A stretch of DNA of 7,133 bases from an uncultured Actinomycetes bacterium (GCA_903930195.1 CAIYXH010000142.1:1-7133), one strand, 5' to 3'. Positions 1 to 5,360 are shown, numbered from the stretch's first letter. Numbers and translations: made by a program. Notes: generated from the sequence alone by a model not told the origin.

Positions 1-319
1 CGTCGAGCTCGCCCAGCGCGTGCTCGCCGCCGAGGGGATCGCGGCCGGTGAGCTCGGGCTCGCGTTCGTCGCGCCCGAGGAGATCCAGGCCTTGAAGAAA
101 GAGCATCTGGGGATCGACGAGGCGACCGACGTGCTCTCGTTCCCGATCGACGGCCGCGACGAGATCCCGCTCGGCCTGCCGCGCGCGCTCGGCGACATCG
201 TCCTCTGCCCGCAGGTCGTGGGCGAGGAGTGGCGCTGGCCGCTCACGCACGGGCTGCTGCATCTGCTCGGCTACGACCACGGGCCCGAGATGGACCGCCG
301 CGAGCAGGAGCTCGCATGA
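1..319 (+). CDS. ybeY: Endoribonuclease YbeY, rRNA maturation factor (5'-truncated by window)
   Basis: Zinc-dependent endoribonuclease of the UPF0054/YbeY family, which acts in the cytoplasm on 16S rRNA maturation and ribosome quality control. The reading frame is open from base 2, so the true start lies upstream. About 105 C-terminal residues are present. The family signature TDVLSFPID is followed by LGDIV and the zinc-binding HGLLHLLGYDH block, whose three His codons are at 248-250, 260-262 and 278-280 (H-x3-H-x5-H). The stretch between LGD and the first His is about 17 residues, roughly ten shorter than I recall for E. coli YbeY, and the tail after the last His is also short. The stop TGA overlaps the ATG of the next gene (ATGA, 316-319), indicating translational coupling. 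The family call is secure; the N-terminus cannot be judged. Confidence 0.94.
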   Translation, partial: VELAQRVLAAEGIAAGELGLAFVAPEEIQALKKEHLGIDEATDVLSFPIDGRDEIPLGLPRALGDIVLCPQVVGEEWRWPLTHGLLHLLGYDHGPEMDRREQELA

Positions 320-1032
320 GCGCGAGGCGGGCTCCACGCGTCCTCGACTCGTTCAACTACGCCGCCGAGGGCGTGATCCACGTGCTGCGGACGCAGCGCA
401 ACATGCGGATCCACTTCGTCGTCGCGATCGCGGTGGTGGCCGCGGCGATCGCGGTCGACGTCTCGAAGATCGAGCTGATCGCGCTGCTCCTCTCGATCTC
501 GTTCGTGCTCGTGGCGGAGATGATCAACACCGCGATCGAGAGCACGATCGACGTCGCGACCTCGTCGTTCGACCCGATGGCGAAGCTCGCCAAGGACATC
601 GCCGCCGGTGCCGTGCTGATCGCCTCGCTCAACGCCGTGGCGGTCGGCTACCTCGTGTTCTCGGGCAAGGCGGCCGACAAGACCGCCCGGGTGATCGACC
701 GCGTGCGCGACGCGCCGGCCGAGCTGACGCTGACCGCGCTCGCCCTGACGGTGCTCGGCGTGGTCGCGCTCAAAGCGTGGACGGGGCGGGGGACACCGCT
801 GCGAGGCGGTCTGCCGTCGGGACACGCCGCGATTGCCTTCGCAGGCTGGGTCGCCGTGACCTACATCGCCCACCAGGACCGCCGGTTCGTGATCTCGACG
901 ATCGCGTTCGTCCTGGCGCTCCTCGTCGCGCAGACGCGCGTCGAGTCGGGCGTGCACTCGACGCTGGAGGTGGTGCTCGGCGGGCTCTTCGGCGCGTTCG
1001 TTACGCTCGCCGTGTTCCAACTGTCCTCGTGA
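316..1032 (+). CDS. dgkA: Fused undecaprenol/diacylglycerol kinase (DgkA family) and PAP2 phosphatase
   Basis: A 238-residue membrane protein with two domains. Residues 1 to about 120 form a Gram-positive-type DgkA/UdpK lipid kinase, which phosphorylates undecaprenol or diacylglycerol at the membrane. It shows SFNYAAEG (12-19), RNMRIH (28-33), the signature EMINTAIE (68-75) and KD (93-94). Residues about 135-238 form a PAP2 acid phosphatase domain with K153 of motif 1, PSGH (167-170) as motif 2, and R208-x5-H214-x3-E218 as motif 3. About seven hydrophobic segments are visible. Two PAP2 positions are unusual: motif 1 has T160-P161 where the classical form has Arg-Pro, and motif 3 ends in Glu rather than Asp. 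The ATG at 316 is chosen because it overlaps the ybeY stop and begins just before the family homology; the GTG at 229 would lie deep inside ybeY. A kinase and a phosphatase on one chain suggest control of the lipid-phosphate pool. Which substrates are used is inference. Confidence 0.9.
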   Translation: MSARRAPRVLDSFNYAAEGVIHVLRTQRNMRIHFVVAIAVVAAAIAVDVSKIELIALLLSISFVLVAEMINTAIESTIDVATSSFDPMAKLAKDIAAGAVLIASLNAVAVGYLVFSGKAADKTARVIDRVRDAPAELTLTALALTVLGVVALKAWTGRGTPLRGGLPSGHAAIAFAGWVAVTYIAHQDRRFVISTIAFVLALLVAQTRVESGVHSTLEVVLGGLFGAFVTLAVFQLSS

Positions 1033-1048
1033 GCACACCTTTTCTCCC

Positions 1049-1432
1049 ATGAGCCGCGACCTCGTCGAACGCGCCGAGGCGGTCGCCGCCCGCGCGTATG
1101 CGCCGTACTCGGACTATCTCGTCGGAGCGGTCGTGCGCACCGTCGACGGACGCGAGTTCGAGGGCGTCAACGTCGAGAACGCGGCGTACCCGCTCGGGGT
1201 CTGCGCCGAGAAGACCGCGATCTGCGCCGCTGTCGTCGCCGGCTGCCGCCCGGGCGACATCGCCGCGATCGGCATCAACGCCTCGCCGTGTGGCGGCTGC
1301 CGCCAGTGGCTGCACGAGTTCCGGATCGGCGAGGTCAGCTACCGCGGCGACGACGGTGAGATCCGTACGACGACGCCCGCGGCGCTGCTGCCGGACGGCT
1401 GGGCGTTCCCGGCGGATTCGGCCCCCGCGTGA
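1049..1432 (+). CDS. cdd: Cytidine deaminase
   Basis: Hydrolytic deaminase converting cytidine and deoxycytidine to uridine and deoxyuridine in pyrimidine salvage. At 127 residues it has the size of the small homotetrameric class. It shows YAPYSDYLVGA (17-27), the nucleoside-binding NVEN (41-44), CAE with zinc ligand C52 and catalytic E54, and PCGGCRQ (80-86) with zinc ligands C81 and C84, i.e. the three-Cys zinc site of the tetrameric type. The usual LLP ending is present (113-115), with a short extra tail. The ATG at 1049 gives the normal N-terminal length. No purine-rich ribosome-binding site precedes it: the 16-nt gap after the kinase fusion is pyrimidine-rich, so translation probably depends on coupling to the upstream gene. 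The stop overlaps the era GTG by 4 nt. Confidence 0.96.
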   Translation: MSRDLVERAEAVAARAYAPYSDYLVGAVVRTVDGREFEGVNVENAAYPLGVCAEKTAICAAVVAGCRPGDIAAIGINASPCGGCRQWLHEFRIGEVSYRGDDGEIRTTTPAALLPDGWAFPADSAPA

Positions 1433-2292
1433 AGTCGGGGTTCGTCGCCGTCGCAGGACGGCCGAACGTGGGGAAGTCGACGCTCGTGAACGCCCTGACG
1501 GGTGCGAAGGTCGCGATCACCTCGAACATCCCGCACACGACCCGCCACCGGATCCGCGGCGTCTGGACGTCCGACGAGGCGCAGCTCGTGCTCGTCGACC
1601 TTCCGGGCTGGCAGAAGCCGATCGACACGCTGACCGAGCGGATGCAGGAGCGCGTCGCGCTGACGATGGCCGACGACCTCGACGTCCTCCTGCTGGTCTT
1701 CGACGCCCGCGACCGGATCGGGACGGGCGACCGCTTCGTCGCCCGCGCCGTCTACGAGGTCGGGGTCCCGGTGATCGTCGTCGTCAACAAGATCGACCGG
1801 CTGAAGAACAGCCACATCGCCACGCAGATGCAGGCGGCTGCCGCGCTCGGGTCGTTCCATGCGCTCCATCCCGTCAGCGCGCGGACGGGTGACGGGATCG
1901 AGGAGCTTCGCTCCGACCTGATCTCGCTGCTCCCCGACGGGCCGAAGTACTACCCGGACGGCGAGGTCACCGACATGCCGCTCGAGGCGCGGATCGCCGA
2001 GCTCGTCCGCGAGCAGGCGCTGCGGCTGACGAAGGAAGAGGTGCCGCACGCGCTCACGGCCGAGGTGATCGAGATCGACGAGAAGCGCGTCCACGTGCGG
2101 CTCTACACCGAGACGGAGAGCCAGAAGCAGATCATGATCGGCAAGGGCGGCAGCATGGTGCGCGAGATCGGCCGCCAGGCCCGCCCCGGCATCGATCAGC
2201 TCATCGGCCACAAGGTCTTCCTCGAGCTCCAGGTCAAGGCGTCGCCCAAGTGGCGTCGCAACGAGACCATGTTGGAACGGCTGGGGCTCTAG
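1429..2292 (+). CDS. era: GTPase Era, 30S ribosome assembly factor
   Basis: Ras-like GTPase with a C-terminal KH domain that binds the 3' end of 16S rRNA during 30S subunit assembly. It has 287 residues, close to the usual family size of about 300. G1/P-loop GRPNVGKS is at 10-17, G2 at PHTTRH (35-40), G3 DLPG at 57-60 (DTPG in most Era proteins), G4 NKID at 120-123 and G5 SAR at 150-152. The KH domain occupies about 205-287, with GKGG at 238-241. The GTG start overlaps the cdd stop (GTGA, 1429-1432) and places the P-loop at the expected distance. No strong Shine-Dalgarno is seen, which fits coupled translation. The last codons and the TAG stop lie inside a strong hairpin. recO, the common downstream neighbour, is missing here. 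Confidence 0.97.
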   Translation: MKSGFVAVAGRPNVGKSTLVNALTGAKVAITSNIPHTTRHRIRGVWTSDEAQLVLVDLPGWQKPIDTLTERMQERVALTMADDLDVLLLVFDARDRIGTGDRFVARAVYEVGVPVIVVVNKIDRLKNSHIATQMQAAAALGSFHALHPVSARTGDGIEELRSDLISLLPDGPKYYPDGEVTDMPLEARIAELVREQALRLTKEEVPHALTAEVIEIDEKRVHVRLYTETESQKQIMIGKGGSMVREIGRQARPGIDQLIGHKVFLELQVKASPKWRRNETMLERLGL

Positions 2293-2307
2293 CCCCATCC
2301 GTTCCAA
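2272..2307 (+). terminator. Inverted repeat 1 spanning the era stop codon, probable transcript 3' end
   Basis: The arm TTGGAACGG (2272-2280) pairs perfectly with CCGTTCCAA (2299-2307). After one C-T mismatch (2281/2298), TGGGGCT (2282-2288) pairs with AGCCCCA (2291-2297) around a CT centre. That is 16 of 17 possible pairs. The era stop TAG (2290-2292) sits at the tip. No T-tract follows, so rho-independent termination is uncertain; RNA stabilisation or processing of the 3' end is an alternative. The structure is directly visible, the role is inferred. Confidence 0.6.
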
Positions 2308-2335
2308 AGGGACAGGTCTTCAGACCTGTCCCTTT
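2306..2335. terminator. Inverted repeat 2, perfect 14-bp arms, terminator-like or dispersed palindrome
   Basis: AAAGGGACAGGTCT (2306-2319) and AGACCTGTCCCTTT (2322-2335) are exact reverse complements separated by only TC. The hairpin begins with AAA and ends with TTT on either strand, so it could terminate transcription in both directions, but no longer T-run follows. It starts two bases inside the right arm of the preceding hairpin. A short further repeat, CTTTC-TAC-GAAAG, lies at 2332-2344. Such a perfect short palindrome could equally be a genome-wide repetitive (REP-like) element; that needs a genome search. Confidence 0.6.
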
Positions 2336-2378
2336 CTACGAAAGACGAAAACGGCTCGCCGGCCTGTCGGACTGCTGC

Positions 2379-2384
2379 TACGGT
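2379..2384 (+). promoter_or_regulatory. Tentative -10 element of the MFS/tetR unit
   Basis: TACGGT fits the minimal TANNNT -10 pattern and would place the transcription start near 2391, inside the 22-bp palindrome at 2389-2410. No recognisable -35 hexamer lies at 16-18 nt spacing, so this is weak. A separate promoter is expected because two hairpins separate this unit from era. Confidence 0.25.
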
Positions 2385-2388
2385 GACG

Positions 2389-2410
2389 AAACGGACTGTT
2401 CGGTCCGGTT
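2389..2410. promoter_or_regulatory. Candidate TetR operator (22-bp imperfect palindrome)
   Basis: AAACGGAC (2389-2396) and GTCCGGTT (2403-2410) are inverted repeats with one mismatch in eight, separated by TGTTCG. Over the 22 bp, 8 of 11 symmetric positions pair. It lies 22 bp upstream of the transporter ATG and overlaps the expected transcription start, where a repressor would block transcription. Size and symmetry suit TetR-family dimers, and a TetR gene is the second gene of the unit. Binding is inferred, not shown. Confidence 0.45.
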
Positions 2411-2432
2411 GCAGATTGGAGAAGAAGAGCTG

Positions 2433-3857
2433 ATGTCGCGCCACTCGACCAACCCCTGGGTTGTCCTCGTCCTCATCTGCATGGCCCAGTTCATGGTCGT
2501 GCTCGACGCAACCGTCGTCAACGTCGCCCTTCCGTCGATCCAGAAGGATCTGCACATGACGGAGGCCAACCTGCAGTGGGTGGTGAACGCCTACACGCTC
2601 GTCTTCGGCGGCTTCCTGCTGCTCGGTGGCCGCGCGGGCGACCTGCTCGGGCGCAAGCGCCTCTTCCTCGGCGGCCTCGTGGTCTTCACGATCGCCTCGC
2701 TCCTCGACGGGCTCGCCAACAGTCAGGGCTTCCTGATCGGCTCGCGCTCCCTGCAGGGGCTCGGCGCGGCGTTCATCTCCCCGGCCGCGCTCGCGATCAT
2801 CGCGACGACCTTCAAGGAAGGCGCCGACCGCGCCAAGGCACTCGGCATCTGGGCGGCGATCGCGATCGGCGGCAGTGCCGTCGGCCTCGTTCTCGGCGGC
2901 GCGCTCACCCAGGCGTTCTCCTGGCCCTGGATCTTCTTCATCAACGTCCCGGTCGGCATTGGCGTCTTCATCGCCGCCACGCGGATCATCCCCGAGTCGA
3001 GGGACGAGCTCGCGCACCGCAGCTTCGACGTCCCGGGGGCCGTCTCGGTCACCGGCGGCCTGATGGTGCTCGTCTACGCGATCGTGGAGGCGCAGCAGAA
3101 GGGCTGGGGCTCGGCGACGACGCTCGTCACGTTCGCCATCTCGGCGATCCTGCTGGTCTCGTTCATCTTCGTCGAGCTTCGCGCCAAGGCCCCGCTCGTG
3201 CGGCTCTCGATCTTCAAGATCCGCTCGCTCGCGACGGCGAACATCGTGATGCTCTTCACGATGTCGGGGATGTTCGCGATGTTCTTCTTCAACTCGCTCT
3301 ATCTCCAGCGTGTCCTCGGCTACGGGCCGCTCGAGGCGGGCCTCGCCTTCCTGCCGTTCACGGCCGGGATCATGGTCTCCGCCGGCTTCGCGTCGAGCTT
3401 CGCCCCGAAGATCGGCGTGCGCTCCATCGCGATCGGCGGCATGGTGATCTCGAGCCTCGGCCTGCTGCTCCTGACGCAGCTCCCGGTCGACGGGTCGTAT
3501 CTCACGAACGTGCTCCCGTCGCTCGTCCTCGTCTCGCTCGGGATGGGCGCCGTCTTCGTGCCGCTCACCCTCGTCGCGACGACGGGGCTCGAGGATCAGG
3601 ATCAGGGACTCGCGTCCGGGCTCTTCAACACGTCGCAGCAGGTCGGCGGCGCGCTCGGCCTGGCGATCCTCTCGACGATCTCCGCCGGGCACTCGTCCGG
3701 CAAGGGCAACGTCGGGCTCGTCCACGGTTTTCACTGGGCGTTCGCCGGCAGCTCGGCCTTCGTGATCGTCGGTCTGATCCTGCTCGTCTCGCTGCTCCGC
3801 GGCCATCACGTGGAGGGCATCGCGGCCGAGGCGGGCACCGCAGCGGTCGTGGTCTAG
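2433..3857 (+). CDS. DHA2-family MFS multidrug efflux transporter (EmrB/QacA-like, 14 TM)
   Basis: Proton-coupled major facilitator of the drug:H+ antiporter-2 family in the cytoplasmic membrane; the substrate cannot be predicted. The protein has 474 residues and a hydrophobicity pattern consistent with 14 helices. Motif D1, LDATVVNVALP, is at 24-34 in helix 1. Motif A, GRAGDLLGRK, is at 66-75 in the loop between helices 2 and 3. The motif B Arg (R105) lies in SRSLQGLGAAF. Motif C is GSAVGLVLGG (147-156), with Leu in place of the classical Pro of GP. The ATG at 2433 is chosen because helix 1 follows directly and GGAGAAGAAGAG (2418-2429) supplies a ribosome-binding site; the frame stays open upstream only by chance, through the hairpins. 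The TetR gene follows after 11 nt, so the pair is probably one transcript controlled through the palindrome at 2389-2410. Confidence 0.94.
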   Translation: MSRHSTNPWVVLVLICMAQFMVVLDATVVNVALPSIQKDLHMTEANLQWVVNAYTLVFGGFLLLGGRAGDLLGRKRLFLGGLVVFTIASLLDGLANSQGFLIGSRSLQGLGAAFISPAALAIIATTFKEGADRAKALGIWAAIAIGGSAVGLVLGGALTQAFSWPWIFFINVPVGIGVFIAATRIIPESRDELAHRSFDVPGAVSVTGGLMVLVYAIVEAQQKGWGSATTLVTFAISAILLVSFIFVELRAKAPLVRLSIFKIRSLATANIVMLFTMSGMFAMFFFNSLYLQRVLGYGPLEAGLAFLPFTAGIMVSAGFASSFAPKIGVRSIAIGGMVISSLGLLLLTQLPVDGSYLTNVLPSLVLVSLGMGAVFVPLTLVATTGLEDQDQGLASGLFNTSQQVGGALGLAILSTISAGHSSGKGNVGLVHGFHWAFAGSSAFVIVGLILLVSLLRGHHVEGIAAEAGTAAVVV

Positions 3858-3868
3858 GGGCCGGGACG

Positions 3869-4381
3869 ATGGTGCTGCGGGCGGACGCGCAGCGGAACCT
3901 CGACCGGCTGCTCGCAGCCGCGCGGGAGTGCTTCGCGGAGCGGGGAATCGACGTCAGCGTCGACGAAGTGGCGCGGAGGGCGGGTGTCGGACACGGCACC
4001 GCCTTCCGCCACTTCCCGACCAAGGACGCGCTCGTCAGCGCCGTGATCCGCAAGGAGCTCGAGGAGCTGATCGAGCTCGCCGACGAAGCGCTGCTCGACC
4101 CCGATCCGGGTGCGGGCTTCGAGCGGTACTTCCGGGCGATGGCAGCCGCCTACGGCAAGAACCAGGGTCTCGTCGAGGGCTTCAAGCGCTGCATCGAGAC
4201 CGAACAGGCGCAGGCACTCCTCGCGGGCGCCGCCCGGCTCGTCGAGCGGGCACAGGCGTGCGGTGCCGTCCGGCCGGAGCTCGACGCCGACGACGTGCTT
4301 GCGCTGATCAAGCCGGCAAGCGAGTACCCCGACGTGATCCTCGCGGGGCTGCGCCCCGAAGCAGCGTCCATCAGCCGTTGA
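3869..4381 (+). CDS. TetR/AcrR-family transcriptional regulator
   Basis: DNA-binding repressor-type protein of 170 residues, at the short end for the family (usually about 190-220). The N-terminal helix-turn-helix domain covers about residues 10-56: a first helix LDRLLAAARECFAERG (11-26), then VSVDEVARRAGVGHGTAFRHFPTK (29-52 region), with the recognition helix around 40-47 and the typical HFPTKDAL ending. The C-terminal ligand and dimerisation region (about 65-170) is helical and not assignable to a ligand. The ATG at 3869 is preceded by AGGGG (3856-3860), which overlaps the transporter stop at 8-nt spacing, indicating coupled expression. It most likely controls the upstream MFS gene and itself. 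Its 3' end overlaps the convergent lipoprotein gene by 11 bp. Confidence 0.91.
   Translation: MVLRADAQRNLDRLLAAARECFAERGIDVSVDEVARRAGVGHGTAFRHFPTKDALVSAVIRKELEELIELADEALLDPDPGAGFERYFRAMAAAYGKNQGLVEGFKRCIETEQAQALLAGAARLVERAQACGAVRPELDADDVLALIKPASEYPDVILAGLRPEAASISR
4344..4358. terminator. Small GC hairpin near the convergent gene ends, weak terminator candidate
   Basis: CGGGGC (4344-4349) and GCCCCG (4353-4358) form a perfect 6-bp stem with a TGC loop. It lies inside the end of the TetR gene and 12 nt beyond the stop of the convergent lipoprotein gene, so it could form at the 3' end of the minus-strand transcript. No T-tract follows on either strand. In coding DNA this rich in GC such a stem can arise by chance. 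Confidence 0.2.
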
Positions 4382-4874
4382 TGCTGTAGCCGGCGCTCGC
4401 GAACGCGGCGGCGGCCGTCTGGATCTCGGTGATCCCCTTCGGCGCCGGGGCCTTCTCGATCGCCGCGAGCCCCGTCGACCGCACCTTTGCGATCAGCGGC
4501 CCGAGCTCGGCGGCGAAGTCGCGAACGGCGTGCTCGAAGGCGGCGTGCTGCGTACGGACGTTGGCCGGCGGCGTGATCGCGTCGAGCGCGGCCACGGCCG
4601 TCGTCATGTCCTCGCGCACCCGGGTCAGCGTCGTCACCGCTTGCGCTTTCGTCTTGACGGAGCTGATCGTGGAGAGCGAGCTGTAGATCCCGAGCCCGAT
4701 CGCAGCGAGCTGCGAGGTGTACTGCGCCTTCGTCAGGGCCTTCGGGCCTGTGGCCGCAGTCGTGGTGACGGCACCCGTCGTCGTGGCGGTGGTGGTGGTG
4801 CTTCCGCCGCCGCAGCCGGCGGCGAGGGCGCCGAGCACCAGCAGTCCCGCACAGATCGTCGCCGTCCGCCGCAC
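4371..4874 (-). CDS. Putative lipoprotein A, paralogue of the upstream lipoprotein; function unknown
   Basis: 167 residues, not assignable to a known family by eye. A type II signal peptide is clear: MRR, a hydrophobic core (about 7-19) and a lipobox-like ALAAGC with lipidation Cys at 21. It is followed by a Gly/Thr-rich low-complexity linker (22-44) likely to act as a tether outside the membrane. The mature domain (about 46-167) looks mainly helical and carries LTKAQYT (47-53), LDAITPPA (97-104) and PKGITEIQTAAAA (145-157). It contains no further Cys and no catalytic motif I recognise. The GTG at 4872-4874 is chosen because it begins a proper signal peptide; it lies 5 nt after the stop of the paralogue, without its own clear ribosome-binding site, suggesting coupled translation. 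Roughly 60 percent of aligned mature residues match the paralogue. Its stop lies within the 3' end of the convergent TetR gene. Confidence 0.78.
   Translation of the reverse strand: MRRTATICAGLLVLGALAAGCGGGSTTTTATTTGAVTTTAATGPKALTKAQYTSQLAAIGLGIYSSLSTISSVKTKAQAVTTLTRVREDMTTAVAALDAITPPANVRTQHAAFEHAVRDFAAELGPLIAKVRSTGLAAIEKAPAPKGITEIQTAAAAFASAGYSING
4417..4443. repeat. 27-bp exact direct repeat shared by the two lipoprotein genes (mate at 4926-4952)
   Basis: The 27 bases at 4417-4443 recur exactly at 4926-4952, an offset of 509 bp. They encode the PKGITEIQT region of both lipoproteins, so identity holds at synonymous positions too. A second shared block, GTGATCGCGTCGAGC, occurs in both genes in the LDAIT region. 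This is a remnant of tandem gene duplication or of gene conversion, and also a possible substrate for recombination deleting one copy. Confidence 0.75.
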
Positions 4875-4879
4875 GAGGC

Positions 4880-5326
4880 TCAGCCGCTGATCTTGTAGCC
4901 GGCCTTGATGATCGCGGCCGCCGCGGTCTGGATCTCGGTGATCCCCTTCGGCTCCGCGCTGAGGGCCGAGAGGCCCGTCGACTGCACCTTGGTCGTCAAC
5001 GCGCCGAGCTCGTCGGCAAGGTCGTGCACGCCCTTCGAGAGCGCAGCCTGCTGCGTGGTCACGTCGGCAGGCGGGGTGATCGCGTCGAGCTGTGAGGCGG
5101 CGCTCGTCACGTCCGTCTGCGCCTTCTTCAGCGCGGTCACGGCCTGGGCCTTGGTCGTGACGGTCGTCAGAGCGGAGAGCGAGGCCGAGAGCCCCGTGCC
5201 GATCTTCTTCACCTGTGCGGTGTACTGGGCCTTCGTGAGCGGCTTCGCGCCACCGCCGCCGCCGCAACCTGCGACGAGCGCGCTCATTGCGACCAGGACT
5301 CCCAGCATCGCGGCTGCCTGCCTCAC
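4880..5326 (-). CDS. Putative lipoprotein B, first gene of the tandem pair; function unknown
   Basis: 148 residues with a lipoprotein signal peptide: MRQ, a hydrophobic core (about 5-19) and lipobox LVAGC with Cys 21, followed by a short Gly run. The mature part (about 28-148) aligns with lipoprotein A almost without gaps: LTKAQYT (30-36), TKAQAVT (58-64), LDAITPPA (80-87) and PKGITEIQTAAAA (126-138). It lacks the long Thr-rich linker of its partner. The domain appears largely helical and rich in Ala, Thr and Lys; I recognise no enzymatic motif. The GTG at 5324-5326 is preferred over the ATG at codon 7 because a strong ribosome-binding site lies just upstream and the signal peptide then has its charged N-terminus. 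It is probably the promoter-proximal gene of a two-gene operon read away from deoC. It could be a cell-surface binding or stress protein, but the sequence does not decide this. Confidence 0.8.
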   Translation of the reverse strand: MRQAAAMLGVLVAMSALVAGCGGGGGAKPLTKAQYTAQVKKIGTGLSASLSALTTVTTKAQAVTALKKAQTDVTSAASQLDAITPPADVTTQQAALSKGVHDLADELGALTTKVQSTGLSALSAEPKGITEIQTAAAAIIKAGYKISG

Positions 5327-5332
5327 GACCTA

Positions 5333-5339
5333 CCCCTTT
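5333..5339 (-). promoter_or_regulatory. Ribosome-binding site of lipoprotein B
   Basis: On the minus strand AAAGGGG lies 6 nt before the GTG at 5326. This good Shine-Dalgarno spacing decides the start in favour of GTG over the in-frame ATG six codons later. Confidence 0.6.
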
Positions 5340-5360
5340 CGTTTGCCTGCACTGCCGTCA

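Noticed and set aside
229..315. N-terminal extension of the kinase-phosphatase from a GTG at 229
   Set aside because: It would lie inside the conserved zinc motif region of ybeY and adds an Arg/Ala-rich stretch foreign to the family; the ATG at 316 overlaps the ybeY stop neatly.
1033..1048. Pyrimidine-rich gap before cdd as a regulatory site
   Set aside because: Only 16 nt with no repeat or hairpin; simple translational coupling is enough.
1339..2307. Minus-strand open frame of 322 codons opposite era
   Set aside because: Composition is that of an antisense shadow, while the plus strand encodes an intact Era.
2250..2432. Upstream extension of the MFS protein
   Set aside because: The frame is open only by chance through the era 3' end and both hairpins. 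The ATG at 2433 has a ribosome-binding site and directly precedes helix 1.
2289..3809. Long minus-strand open frame of 506 codons opposite the MFS gene
   Set aside because: It is extremely rich in Arg, Glu and Asp with no recognisable domain, the usual antisense shadow of a GC-rich gene.
2576..3868. Long N-terminal extension of the TetR frame
   Set aside because: The upstream part is Arg/Pro-rich out-of-frame translation of the MFS gene; the TetR homology begins at the ATG at 3869 with its own ribosome-binding site.
4762..4830. GTG/GCC-rich low-complexity stretch as a microsatellite
   Set aside because: It encodes the Thr-rich linker and Gly run next to the lipidation Cys of lipoprotein A; codon repetition explains it.
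4875..5267. Extension of lipoprotein A into a 298-residue protein
   Set aside because: The extra N-terminal residues are an out-of-frame reading of lipoprotein B; the signal peptide begins at the GTG at 4874. A CTG at 4881-4883 overlapping the stop was also considered, but it is a rare start and adds only three residues.
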